A stretch of 64,000 bases of DNA from Beroe forskalii (lineage: Eukaryota > Ctenophora > Nuda > Beroida > Beroidae). The notes under the pieces were generated by a model. That model saw only the letters and a program-made list of their open reading frames with translations, did not search any database and was not told the origin of the DNA. Where the stretch lies: NCBI GenBank assembly GCA_011033025.1, contig WFMF01000064.1:608056-672055 (forward strand), read 5' to 3'. Shown here in pieces: positions 47,058 through 58,961 of this stretch; position 1 is the stretch's first letter; each line of letters begins with the position of its first letter. The position numbers and the translations under genes are program-made.

Positions 47058-47892
47058 TAACACCCTTGTTCCATATGCATATTTTCAGTCGAATTTTTAC
47101 TCGAATAGTCGAATATCCGCGAGAGAAAATTCGAGTAAAAATTCGAGTCGAATTTCTGGGATATTCGGGCAAATATCCGCGCAAAATATCCGTAAACGTG
47201 TTTACGGATTTTCTCTGCAGTACTCGAATATTTGCGGTAATTGATATCTTGATTAGATCAGGCTCCATGGCTAATTAGTCGGATATTTGGGTGAAATATT
47301 TGCCCTAGGTTCCATATGCAAATATTCTCAGAGATTTTCTCTTCACATCTTTAATGAGGTAATTATCAATGGGTACTGGACTGCAAAATTACACCTTACA
47401 CCAATGTGTAACTTGTGAGCACATCCATCGACAGGAAGAAGCTTGCACAGGATAAAAAGTCAACAAGAGTTGTGAATTATTATCATGAACCATTTCCATA
47501 GAAATTTGGTGAAACTGCTCGCTTGATGAAACAACTTGAACCCATCATATTTTTCAATCGAGTGATAAATCAGATAACTTTTCAGCGGATAACTATTAAC
47601 TTGTTTCCATTGGATGAATATGTTAGCTAACTTAAACTAATGAAGCGAGACCAATATAGTGAGACAAAACTTGGCATTTTAACCACGAGTTTTTTTAGAC
47701 TTTGGCCCTATGATACCTGTACAGATGAAGAACATATCCCATGAAAATAACTTTTGAGGAAACAAGTGTCCAGTAAGTCAGACCGAGTGTCCCTGGACCC
47801 CTGGTCTGATATACTGATGTAAGCATATTAAGGGATACTTGGTCTTTAATGTACCAGTACGTCTACTACGTGTCTTTGGTACCAGAACATCT

Positions 47893-49851
47893 GACTAGTA
47901 GGCTTTCCATTATCGGTAACAAATTTTTTATCTAGATAAACCGATAATTTTTTCGGTTTTATCTCGATAAAATTTTTATCTAGATAAAATCTATCAATTT
48001 TCAAAAACTTTTCTGCTGCTGTCAATCTGGTAAAATTCCTTAAATATACGTCAGTCTGGTATCTTGGTGATTGTTGAATGTTGATACGTCCGACTGGCGT
48101 CAGTGAAAAGTGAGGCTGGTGTTAGTAAAAGTGCTTCGTCTGATAATTTTCAGTGATACGTCACAGTGGTGGCAGCTCAGGCACTTCAAAATGGTGTCAG
48201 TGTTCATTCAGGTTGGTATCATTGATTTGTCAGTGTCAGACTGATGTTATTAACCCACGTCACAATGATGTCAGACATGCGTAAGTAATGTATCACTATC
48301 AGTCATACATGAGATTACTTTCAGTGAAACGTCAGATTGGTCTGAGTGGCGACATTTTTACGGCTGTATGGTATCATTGATGAGACAGAATTGAGAATGG
48401 TATCTGTGATGCTTCTAACAAGTGTAAATGATGCGGCAGAATAGTTATGACTGTAACTGTCAATAGTCAGTGATACATCAATTTGGTATCAAGATCAACG
48501 ATACGACTAGTGTCAGAGATGTTCTGAAAGGATCAGTCATGATACGTCAGACGGTTTTGATTTCCCATATGAATACTGTTGTCAATGATCGACAGAAATT
48601 AGTGCCAATTATTAATCTGTCTATCAGTGATGAGACAGACAGGTGTCAGTTATTAGTCAGACAGTGTCAGTGATACATCAGACTGGTGTCAGTGAAACGT
48701 CACAATGGTGTCAGTTATACGTCAGGCTGGTGTCAGTGATCCGGCAGACTGGTGTCAGTTATACCTTTATACGTCAGACTGGTGTCAGTGATACGCCAGA
48801 CTGGTGTCAGTGATACGCCAGACTGGTGTCAGTGATTCGTCAGACTGGTGTCAGTGATCCGGCAGACTGGTGTCAGTGATACGCCAGACTGGTGTCAGTG
48901 ATACGCCAGACTGGTGTCAGTGATACGTCAGACTGGTGTCAGTGATACGCCAGACTGGTGTCAGTGATACGCCAGACTGGTGTCAGTGATACGTCAGACT
49001 GGTGTCAGTGATACGTCAGACTGGTGTCAGTGACTCAGTGATACGTCAGACTGGTGTCAGTGATCCGGCAGAATGGTGTCAGTGATACGTTAGACTGGTG
49101 TCAGTGATACGTCAGACTGGTGTCAGTGATACGTCAGACTGGTGTCAGTGATACGCCCGACTGGTGTCAGTGATACGTCAGACTGGTGTCAGTGATACGT
49201 CAGACTGGTGTCAGTCAACCAGCGGATTAATACGTCTGGCCAGATGAAATATTTGACTGGTGCATGTGATACGCTGTGCCAGTGTCACAATTGGTGCCAG
49301 AGTTGTGTCAGAAAAGGTGTCAATCATCCATTCAACATGTGTCAGAATTTTTACAAGAATTCAAAATATAATTTGTGACAAAAGCAATGCCATTCAAATC
49401 ACATACAAGGTCAGCATAGCATTATGTTAACGAAGATGATGAAGTGGTTTGATGCATACTCATTGATCAATGAAATGATTCGAGGTAGCAGATGAAAGGA
49501 TACAAGAAAGGTACTAAAGTGATACATCAGGATAGCGACAACTATACATCTATAATAGGTGTCTGTGGTTCGTCGGACTGGTGTTTGTAATGGGTAAAAA
49601 AGGTACCAGTGACAATTGACATGCTAGATTGGTGGCAGTGATCTGTCAGGCTGGTGACAGTTGAAAACCAGTCTGAACCCGAGAGTTTTTTTATTGATTT
49701 TTTCCAATTTTACTAGCATTTTTCAACGCAGACTTTTTGCTATTTTATCTAGATAAAGATAAGTTTTATCTAGATAAACCGATAATTTATTTTGACGAAT
49801 TATCGGAGATAATTATCGGTTTCGATTATCGGACTGGAAAGCCTACTGACT
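47893..49851. mobile_element. 1.95-kb element nested in H copy 3
   Basis: Runs 47897-49847 with inverted ends AGTAGGCTTTCCA and flanking GACT (47893-47896, 49848-49851). The empty site CTGACTAGTAGGTA in H copy 2 (near 25671) proves it. Both ends carry TTATCTAGATAAA palindromes and CCGATAATT words. Its centre is a 22-bp minisatellite with the same monomer as family L (48640-49225), flanked by more degenerate units. Confidence 0.87.
48640..49225. repeat. 22-bp minisatellite, homogeneous copy
   Basis: Units GATACGTCAGACTGGTGTCA plus two bases, with GCCAGAC and CCGGCAGAC variants, much more uniform than in family L. Degenerate versions extend from about 48040 and to about 49650, the usual look of decaying array edges. 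Confidence 0.94.
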
Positions 49852-50219
49852 AGTAGGTACTACGTGTCTCTGACAACGATACGAAAGGTCAGACTGGCCA
49901 GTAATAGCGTAGAAATAAGTAGATCGACATGGGATGACGTTTTACCCCTTATTCTATGAATCCCTGAGTCCCCGAAACCAGTGTGCCAGATCAGGAATCA
50001 CTGGCACTAGTACACTAGTACGCCAATCCAGGTTTCACTGACATCAGTATGGTACCTTATCGGACATAATTATTACGGGCATAACAGTCACGCTAAGCAC
50101 TGCACCTCAGCGGGAAAAATTAATGTCCAAGTATCCCTAAAACTAGTACGTGAATTGAATTTCAAGTTTCCCTGATGCCACTACGCCAGACCAGTATCCT
50201 TGACATCAGTACCTACACT

Positions 50220-51470
50220 CAGATATCACTGACACCAATATGCCAGTCCAGGTATCCCTGACACCAGTACGTCAGTCCAGGTATCCCTGACACCAGTATG
50301 CCAGTCCAGGTATCTCTGACACCAGTATGCCAGTCCAGGTATCCCTGACACCACTATGCCAGTCCAGGTATCCCTAACACCAGTATGCCAGTCCAGGTAT
50401 CCCTGACACCAGTGTGCCAGTCCAGGTATCCGTGACACCAGTATGCCAGTCCAGGTATCCCTGACACCAGTATGCCAGTCTAGGTATCCCTGACACCAGT
50501 ATGCCAGTCCAGGTATCCATGACACCAGTATGCCAGTCCAGGTATCCGTGACACCAGTATGCCAGTCCAGGTATCCGTGACACCAGTATGCCAGTCCAGG
50601 TATCCCTGACACCAGTATGCCAGTCTAGGTATCCCTGACACCAGTATGCCAGTCCAGGTATCCCTGACACCAGTATGCCAGTCCAGGTATCCGTGAGTGT
50701 GACACCAGTATGCCAGTCAAGGTATCCGTGACACCAGTATACCAGTCAAGGTATCCGTAACACCAGTATGCCAGTCCAGGTATCCGTGACACCAGTATGC
50801 CAGTCCAGGTATCCGTGACACCAGTATGCCAGTCCAGGTATCCGTGACACCAGTATGCCAGTCCAGGTATACCTGACACCAGTATGCCAGTCCAGGTATC
50901 CCTGACACTAGTATGCCAGTCCAGGTATCCCTGACACCAGTATGCCAGTCCAGGTATCCGTGACACCAGTATGCCAGTCCAGGTATCCGTGACACCAGTA
51001 TGCCAGTCCAGGTATCCATGACACCAGTATGCCAGTCCAGGTATGCCTGACACCAGTATGCCAGTCCAGGTATCCCTGACACCAGTAATCAGTATGCCAG
51101 TCCCGGTATCCCTGACACCAGTATGCCAGTCCAGGTATCCGTGACACCAGTATGCCAGTCCAGGTATCCCTGACACCAGTATGCCAGTCCAGGTATCCGT
51201 GACACCAGTATGCCAGTCCAGGTATCCCTGACACCAGTATGCCAGTCCAGGTATCCGTGACACCAGTATGCCAGTGCAGGTGTCCCTGACACCAGTATGC
51301 CAGTCCAGGTATCCCTGACACCAGTATGCCAGTCCAGGTATCCCTGACACCAGTATGCCAGTCCAGGTATCCCTGACACCAGTATGCCAGTCCAGGTATC
51401 CCTGACACCAGTATGCCAGTCCAGGTATCCCTGACACCAGTATGCCAGTCCAGGTATCCCTAACACCAGT
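50220..51470. repeat. 29-bp minisatellite in H copy 3
   Basis: About 43 units of the 29-bp repeat (core CCAGTATGCCAGTCCAGGTA), with CCC/CGT/CAT variants. It creates minus-strand ORFs of up to 270 residues, open in all three frames. These are annotated as repeat and not as genes. Confidence 0.95.
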
Positions 51471-51874
51471 CTCACTTGAGCCTTTTTATGTCTCAGATGG
51501 GCCTGTGATGTACCAATTGATGGGCCTTCATTGTCGCAATTTGGCCAGTGCTCTCTCGAATGGGCCTTTGATGCCTCAAACGGACCTCTGCTTGTGACCA
51601 AGTTTTCCACCAAAAAGCGTTCAGTCGAATGTATGTGTAAACGTAATGAGGATATACATTGAAGCAATTATTAAGCCATTACGATGTACTCAATCATTGA
51701 TTTTGTCATCAGTTATTAGCAGCTTCCGAGATTGAATTACGATTAACTTTGCGTGTCAAAAGTTCGACCCAAAAATATGCATATGGAGCCCAGAGCGTCT
51801 CTGGGATTTTTTCAAGGTCGAATATTCGACTCGAATATTCTAGTCGAATATATCAATATGGAACAAGGGTGTAA

Positions 51875-52975
51875 CTTCTAGGTTACTACAAGTTTATTAA
51901 CGTGCTAACGACCTGGTATCAAGAGTAATATACCATTCGATCCTTCAAATTTAAAGTAATTTGGGTGGTACTTTTTTAAAACGCTCTATATGATCATGCT
52001 CATTTACATGTTTGATTAATTAGGATTCTATTAGCTCAGCTGAGTATAGCTGTAAGTGTAAAATCAAATTTTCCTGGTTTTTCAACGGGTTTCCTTGATA
52101 CAGTCGTTGTAGGTGTGCTTCATACCAGGTATCAGTGCCCCTACGACACCACAGTCCTTTCGGTCAAACTGGACGTTCTTGGCATTAGTAACCTTAATGT
52201 GTCAAAGTTTTAAATTCTTAACACCAGCACGCCAAACCAGGAATCTTTGACAACAACATGTTACTTGTTAGCCGTTAGGCTAAGTGTCCAGGCATCCTTG
52301 GACCTTGAATTGCAATAAAAGCTGATAAATAAATGCTGAATGGCCACGTGGAAAACTGATCTAAAATTAATGATGCCCCGAATCCAGTGCATTGAGACAA
52401 GCAGGACTGCTTGATCACAATTTCAATTCATAGCTATATGTTAGACTTTTCACTATAAAACCATTTTGTGTGTTTCCCTATCATTGATAACGATAATATT
52501 TACCAGCGGTCTGACACTCTGACATATGTAGTGGTTTGCTTCGATATCAAGCTTGAAATCCTGAAGTATCGAGGTTTCTAAGACAGTAGGTGTGACTTAC
52601 TGATATTAAACCAGTCCAGGATACCTGGTCTTATGTACTAACGTACTACTATCTGGGATCCATGGTCTAGCATGACAAAGTGGCGAGAGATAATAAGTAA
52701 AGTGGTCTGACGACTGTAGTATAACTGGAGTACCAGTGTCCAGTGTTAGGGAAATCAGGTCCAAATCACTGGTGCATTTAAATCTCGTTGTGTCTAATCG
52801 GCTCTGGGTAATAACGTGTCTGCTGTACGTGAGTGGAGGCTTTCATCCAGGCAATCAGTTATGATAATATTATAAGGTCATTTTTTATTGCTGAGACACT
52901 GAAGACTAAACAACAATCATTGACTTACACAAGGAACTGATTGAGGCACCCGACCAGAAAATCAAGAATCCCCAG
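51875..52975. other. Unassigned; faint decayed satellite words
   Basis: No gene. Words such as ACACCAGCACGCCAAACCAG near 52222 and CATACCAGGTATCAGTGCCC near 52120 look like very old 29-bp units. Confidence 0.4.
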
Positions 52976-52982
52976 GCCGCAG

Positions 52983-54130
52983 AGTAGTGAGGGGCCATGG
53001 GGGGGCTAAATGGGAGTTATTGGGGGCTAGATGGAGGCTAGTGAGGGCCAATTGTGGGCTAAATGGGGGTGATTGGGGGCTGTTGAGGGGCTATTTGGGG
53101 TTAAATGGGGGCTATTGGGGGCCTAATGGGGGCTAGTGAAGGGCAATTATGCGCTAGTGAGGGGCTAAATGGGGGCTTATGAAGGGCTAAATGGGGGCTA
53201 GTGAGGGGCTATTTGGCACTAGTGAATGGCTATTGGAGTATTGGGGGCTAAATGGGAGTTATTGGGGACAAAATGGGGGCTAGTGAGGATCAGAGGATCT
53301 GTTGGGGGCTGAATGGAGTGATTGGGGGCTGTTGAGGGGCTATTTGGGGTTAAATGAGGGCTATTGGGGGCTTAATGGGGGCTAGTGAAGGGCTAATGGC
53401 GCTAGTTAGGGGCTAAATGGGGGCTCATGGAGGGCTTAATGGGGGCTAGTGAGGGGCTATTGAGGGCTAAATGGGTGCTAGTAAGGGGCTATTGGGCACT
53501 AGTGAATGGCTATTGGGGGCTAAATGGGAGCTATTGGGGGCTAAATGGGGGCTATTGAGGGCTAAATGGGGGCTAGTAAGGGGCTATTGGGCACTAGTGG
53601 ATGGCTATTGGGGGCAAAATGGGAGCTATTGGGGGCTAAATGGGGGCTAGTGAGGGTCTATTGGGGCTAAATGGGGATGATTGGGGGCTGTTGAGGGGCT
53701 AATGAAAGTCAATTGGGGCTAAATGGGGGCTAGTGAGGAGCTATTGGGCACTAGTGAGGGGCTAAATGGGGGCTAGTGAGGGGCTATTGAGGGCTAAATG
53801 AGGGATAATGAAGGGCTAAATGGGGGCTAATGAGGGGTTAATGGGGGCTAATTAGGGTCTAAATGGGGGCAAGTTAGGGGCTTAATGGATCCTAGCCAGC
53901 GTTTCAGTGCCGAAATCTCTGTGGGACTATATTTTGGGGCTATAGGGGCTAATAACTAATTATTTTTTGGAGCTAATGAGTAATGGGGTCTATTGGGGGC
54001 TGAACACGTTTTTAGCGCCCATGGGGGCTACGTGAGGGGCTATCGGGGGCTAGTGAGGAGCTAATAGCACCTCACCGTGGAGGCTGCTGCGCCCACGCTA
54101 GCCCCCTGAAAATTAGGCCATTGGGGGCTA
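52983..54130. repeat. G-rich degenerate minisatellite (GGGGGCTA)
   Basis: Units of roughly 12-20 bp built on GGGGGCTAAATG, GGGGGCTAGTGAG, GGGGCTATTGGG and similar. G is confined to the plus strand over about 1.1 kb, with many runs of four or five G at short spacing, so G-quadruplex formation is plausible. No coding frame. Confidence 0.92.
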
Positions 54131-55464
54131 ATTTCGACCGTGTTACTATAAGACTATACTACCATTTCGCCGGAGGAACGAAGAGTCACCAACATAACAA
54201 TTCTATGGGACAAAGTTTAAAACCCTTACCTTGTGAGTTATATGCTTATATGTTTGATTTGAAAGCTTGGCTAATGCCCTGTTACAGTGTCGAAAATTAA
54301 GCCTTCCAATCGATTCAGCGTCTCAAAATGCATGGGTTCAGACACCTAACATGCCACAGTTTGATTTGGAAATATAATATCAACGTGAAAATGACTCAAA
54401 AAATCCCACGATAGAGTGGGTGGGCGTGGCCAATAATGGCTTATGTGATAGTCAGAGACTAAAAATAACCCTAACAATCGATTCAGCGACCCAAAAAACA
54501 TAGATTTAGACACCAAACATGCTATCTTATGGTTGGGAAACATAGGATCCAAAAATGAGGCAAAAATTCCCACGATAAAAGTGGGCGTGGTCACTAGAGC
54601 CTTGCATGAGTGTCTGACTGCCAAAATAACCTTCCCAATCGATTCAGCGACCCAAAAAATATATCTAGACACCCATCATGCTATATATGTCCAAAAAATT
54701 TTATTCTCACTGGAATTCTCGAATTTTCCCATGCAAAAAAAGGCGTAGTCATTTGACTATGTTCCCAAGGTCAAAATTTTTGGATCCAGCGTATATAATG
54801 AGTTCCTTATGGCCTAAACTAACTTCTACAACCGGTCGTTAAAGGGTATCACAAATTGCAGACACCTTCTAAATTTTGTACTAAGTGACCAGACTATATA
54901 TCACATTTTGACCCCTGCGCTTCCCCCCAAAAACGGGTTTTGCTTCATAACTCGAAAAGTAAAGGGTTTAGAGCATATGTTTATTAACAAGTCGTATATA
55001 AACATGGCCATTGCGATTCTTTTGAGCTATTAACGAAGTCTCTACGACCTTTGTGGCATAAGTTATGAAAAATCGCCAAATTCAAGCCCGCGCGTGGGCT
55101 TAAAACAGGTTTTGGCCCATAACTCGGTTTGTGAGCATTTTAGGGCATATGTTTATTAACAAGTCGTATATAAACATGGCCATTGCGCTTCGTTTGAGCC
55201 CAAAAACAAGTCTCTACGACCTTCCTATCAAAAGTTAGTATTTCTGGCGCCATGGCGCCAAAATGGCGCAATTGCGCCATGTTCCACCACCTAACAAAAA
55301 TAGGTCTCGTCGGATTTGGACTTGGGATGGCTAAAACTACACCCCTGAACCGGTCATTATGTTGTTTCAAGACGTTGCAGGCCTCAGCCCTTAACTGACT
55401 AGACTAGTGGTAAGACGGTCAACTGATACTGGTTTCTCTATGTCTCGCAGTGAATCGGGATAGG

Positions 55465-55645
55465 AAATATACGATTGAATAGTGAATCACGTGAGTTCAC
55501 ACGTAGAGGTTTTGTAGAAATTAGGGAATTTAAAGAAATTGATATTTACACGCGATTTTCGACTTGATTACGTTGAAATAAGATCAAATACGACTAATGC
55601 ACGTGAAATTAGATCTGGGTGCTACATTTGAGCACGTGAGTTCTC
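55465..55645. repeat. Segment B, inverted against 61178-61335
   Basis: About 170 bp, including TTTTGTAGAAATTAGGG, ATTGATATTTACACG, TTTTCGACTTG and GTGAAATTAGATCTGG, is repeated in reverse at 61178-61335. It sits inside structure A here and inside structure C there. Confidence 0.85.
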
Positions 55646-55699
55646 GAAGATAATTTGTAGAAATCAACACGGGATTTTCGGCTTGATAACTTTGATAGG

Positions 55700-55834
55700 A
55701 CCACCAAAACCGTTGGACGGTTTGTCTAGTAACCACCCGCGGGTTTGGAAGTGACAACGGACCTTTAAAGTCACAAATGAACTGACCACATCCAAATTCG
55801 CGGGGGGTTACTACTTACTAGACCAACCGTCCAA
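55700..55834. mobile_element. ACCACCAAAACCGTTGG MITE, copy 1
   Basis: Near-palindromic 135 bp: ACCACCAAAACCGTTGGACG and GTCTAGTAACC...CCGCGGG on the left, complementary sequence on the right, which has decayed after ACCAACCGTCCAA. The better copy is at 60759-60901. Confidence 0.82.
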
Positions 55835-56099
55835 TAACCCAAAATGGGGAATTTTGTTGTCTAAATGACAATCGCATGAGAACAAATGCATTTGTCATAC
55901 TTTTGGTGGAATGAAGGGTGTCAAAATATAGGTTTTTTGGGATGAGGAACACAATGCATTAGTTTGTTTTTCTCATAAATGTTTGTGTGGTGAGATATAG
56001 GCGACCACGCCTATTTTTGGACTCATGCAATTACCAAAATTTTAAAAATTTCATAATCATACTTTTGGTGGCATGAGTGTCAAAATGTAAGCTTTTGTT

Positions 56100-56600
56100 A
56101 CGAGATTACAAGAAACACGATGGGGAGTCAATATTGGCATGAGGAGCCCAATTTATATGGTGCAGCCCTGTATTAGGTGGAGTCTGGTGAGGAGTAGCCC
56201 AAGGAAAGGGTGAACGTTGTATGAATGATACCTTTTTACAGTGTAAGCCCAGGGCATTGATGAAGCCCAGGATTAGGTAGAGTCTGGTTTTGATAGCCCC
56301 AGGTATGGGTAAGTCTGGCCTGGTATTCTGGTATAGTGGTATAGGCAATCCCGTGCATGGAAATAAGCCCGCTGTGTTGGAGAAGCCCAGTATTAGGATG
56401 ACTCTGGTTTCGAGAAGCCCAAGGTAAACAGGTAAAGGTGAGCCTGGCATGAGCAATCCCGAATATAGATAAGCGAGATTAGCCCGGGGCATTGGAGAAG
56501 CCCATCATTGGGCGAGTCTGGTACTACATCATAGTACATGGTTGATCCCGTGTATAGACATGAGCCCCAGCCAAATGGTGAAGCCCAGATTGAAGGTAGC
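56100..56600. repeat. Degenerate AAGCCCAG/TCTGGT repeat
   Basis: Loose tandem units with GAAGCCCAG, TATTAGG and GAGTCTGGT at irregular 40-60-bp spacing. It generates a low-complexity minus-strand ORF (56106-56492) that I do not call a gene. Confidence 0.65.
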
Positions 56601-57500
56601 AGAGAATATTGTAACCGGTGATTGGAGGTTATGCCAAGTGAAGGGGAAGCCTGGGTGCAGTTTAACTCTGGAATATTAAGTGATACCTGTAATCAGGAAA
56701 GAATCAGCCCCAGAGAATGTGATCATTGCCATGATATTCTATGACGACGCTGATTTTATACTGCACATATTTGCTTAGAAGCTAAGAACTGGTAAAAGTG
56801 GCATGGCATGGCATGGCGGCTGTAAGAATACCTGCTGGCTGTTCCTCAGTCGTGATACCCTGAACCACTGATTCATAGCACAATATCAATATCACAGTTC
56901 TACAGGATGTTAGGGTTATTAATCCACCTTGTGTTCCGGCTAGATGAATGGACGTGGTATAGAGCCATCTCTCCCTGATCTCCGAGTTGAGTGCAAGCAA
57001 GTATGTTCACATTGATGTCCTCGGTTGTTGGCAGCCCGACAGACCTGTGTGGCACGTAGGTGTGTTATAGGTCTGTCTGATGTCAGCCCAGTTAATCTCT
57101 CGATTCTCTCGCAGTGAAGTGGATCCTGATACTCAGGCCCTCACGAGAATAACCATCGACCTAGATTAACAGCAAGCAATCAAGCATCCATGGGCCCTCA
57201 TGCTCTGAGTCTGCATGGCTATGATTCAGGGACGTAACCAGATTTTTGAAAAGGAGGCGGCGAGTTACATTCAAACCTAGTGATTTTTTTTACTTGGATA
57301 AAGCTCTCATCTTAACACAATTTATCACGTTTTATGTCCACAAAGGGGGAGGCAACTGCCTGTGTCGCCTTCCCCTGGCTACGCCCCTGCTATAATTAAA
57401 GCAAATTTAGCCTTCCTACTTAAGTACTAATCAGACAGCTAACTCAAAAACGGAGCTGATTTTCAACCAAAGCTCAAGCATTATAAAATTATAGCATTAT
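56601..57500. other. Unassigned interior of structure A
   Basis: GC content is higher than the average. I found no exon with paired splice sites. ATGGCATGGCATGG is a short tandem near 56800. Confidence 0.35.
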
Positions 57501-58445
57501 AACATTGTTTTCATTTGTCCATTATAGCTTTATGCTGTTCCGCAATTCCCAAAATATGGGTTACGACATGCCCATTGCCCATTGTCCAGATGTGCTGGAA
57601 GGCCACAAATAGCCATGGTTGTGTCACTATATCGCATCCCGGGAACATATTTGAGCTGACTGGTGGTTCATCGTGTTTTTCACCGCAAAAACCAATCTTA
57701 ATACCATAGTATGTCACGATTTTTTTCAAAATTTGGGTAATTGCGCAAGAGAAAAATGGGCAATGGCATGGTTGCCCGTATCTCATCACAAGAAAAAAAA
57801 TGATTAAAGCCGGAATTGGCATCGTGTCTCTCGTCTCAAAAAACTATATTTTGACACCCATCATGCCAACAAATTACCCAAAGTATAAGAATGATTTTTT
57901 CAAACTTTGGGTAATCACAGGAGACCAAAAATTGGCGTGGTCGACATATCTCACTCCAGGAACACTTTTGTGTAAAACCAACTATTGCATCGTGTTCCTC
58001 GTCCCAAAAATCCCCTATTTTGACACCCATCATGCCACCAAAAGTATGGTAATAAAATTTCCCCATTTTGGGTAATCGTGTATGGCCAAAAATGGGCGTG
58101 GCCACCAAACTATCTCATCTCAGGAACATTTTTGAGTGAAACCAACTATTACTACGGTAGCAGCGTGTAGTTGTGTATGCACTTCGATGTCCAGAATTTT
58201 TGACCGTTGCATGTTGTTCTCCAGGCAATTGTGGTCCAGAATCACCTAGGTACCACTTTTGTATCGCTAGACACATGCCTGTGGGGCCACGCCCATGCCA
58301 CGCCCTTAGGCGCGTATGAGTGAAATTCGTATCTCGGTTCAGGAAGGTCGTAGAGACTCCATTTTGGGCTCAAACGAATCGCAATGGCCATGTTTATATT
58401 AGACTTGTTAATAAACATGTGCCCTTAAATGCTCAGGAAAAAAGT

Positions 58446-58961
58446 TACCTTAGTACCAGAAATATAGGCGACAAGAAATTAATAAGGCGATTTTGGAAAA
58501 ATCGCCTTAATTTCTTGTCGCCTTAATATCTGATCGTCTAAATATCTGGTAGTCTTAATTTTTTAAAGACTTTATTTTCAGTTAGTTTTTCCTCCCCAAT
58601 CGACTTTTTCAATTTAGCAACATATTAAATAACTTAATAGCCAGTTATCAGTGCAACTTTTGGTATCACTGACGATGTGGCACGATGTAAGGATGTCGGT
58701 ATTGACTCTAAAATGTTCATTGATCCGCTTGAAAAGCTCAGGATATGATGTACTGTATTTTGAAGGCCCACTCGACAAGACTTTTTTTTTGCATTTTCGT
58801 TCAATTTTATATTCATTTCATAGCCATTTTAATTGAAAAAATCGTTTATTTTCGGGAAAAAAACTTCAATTGAAACTCCAGGAAAAAATCGCCTTAATAT
58901 CTTGTCGCCTTAATATCTTGCGCCTTAATTATTAGTCGCCTATATTTCTGGTACTAAGGTA
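58446..58961. mobile_element. TA-flanked element, CCTTAGTACCAG ends
   Basis: Runs 58448-58959, flanked by TA; the empty site AAAGTTATGGGC is present in the neighbouring arm near 59128. The left end folds as a nearly perfect hairpin (58467-58522, top GCGATTTTGGAAAAATCGC). The right end has 16-bp iterations of TCGCCTTAATATCTTG (58888-58935). The minus strand at about 58640-58800 carries a protein-like remnant (ELFKRINEHFRVNTDILTSC) that aligns at the DNA level with the remnant in the element at 62862. Confidence 0.9.

Larger units (their letters stand above)
47058..51874. mobile_element. Family H DNA transposon, copy 3
   Basis: Runs 47061-51871, flanked by matching TAA (47058-47060, 51872-51874). 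Left and right regions match H copy 2 closely. The 29-bp minisatellite is longer (50220-51470), and a second transposon is nested at 47897-49847. The 1.1-kb exon-like segment of copy 2 is missing. No transposase is recognisable, so it is non-autonomous. Confidence 0.93.

Noticed and set aside
50226-51667. Long minus-strand ORFs with SGIPGLAYWCQGYLD-type repeats (also 26078-26983)
   Set aside because: They arise from the 29-bp minisatellite and exist in all three frames, so there is no evidence of selection for protein.
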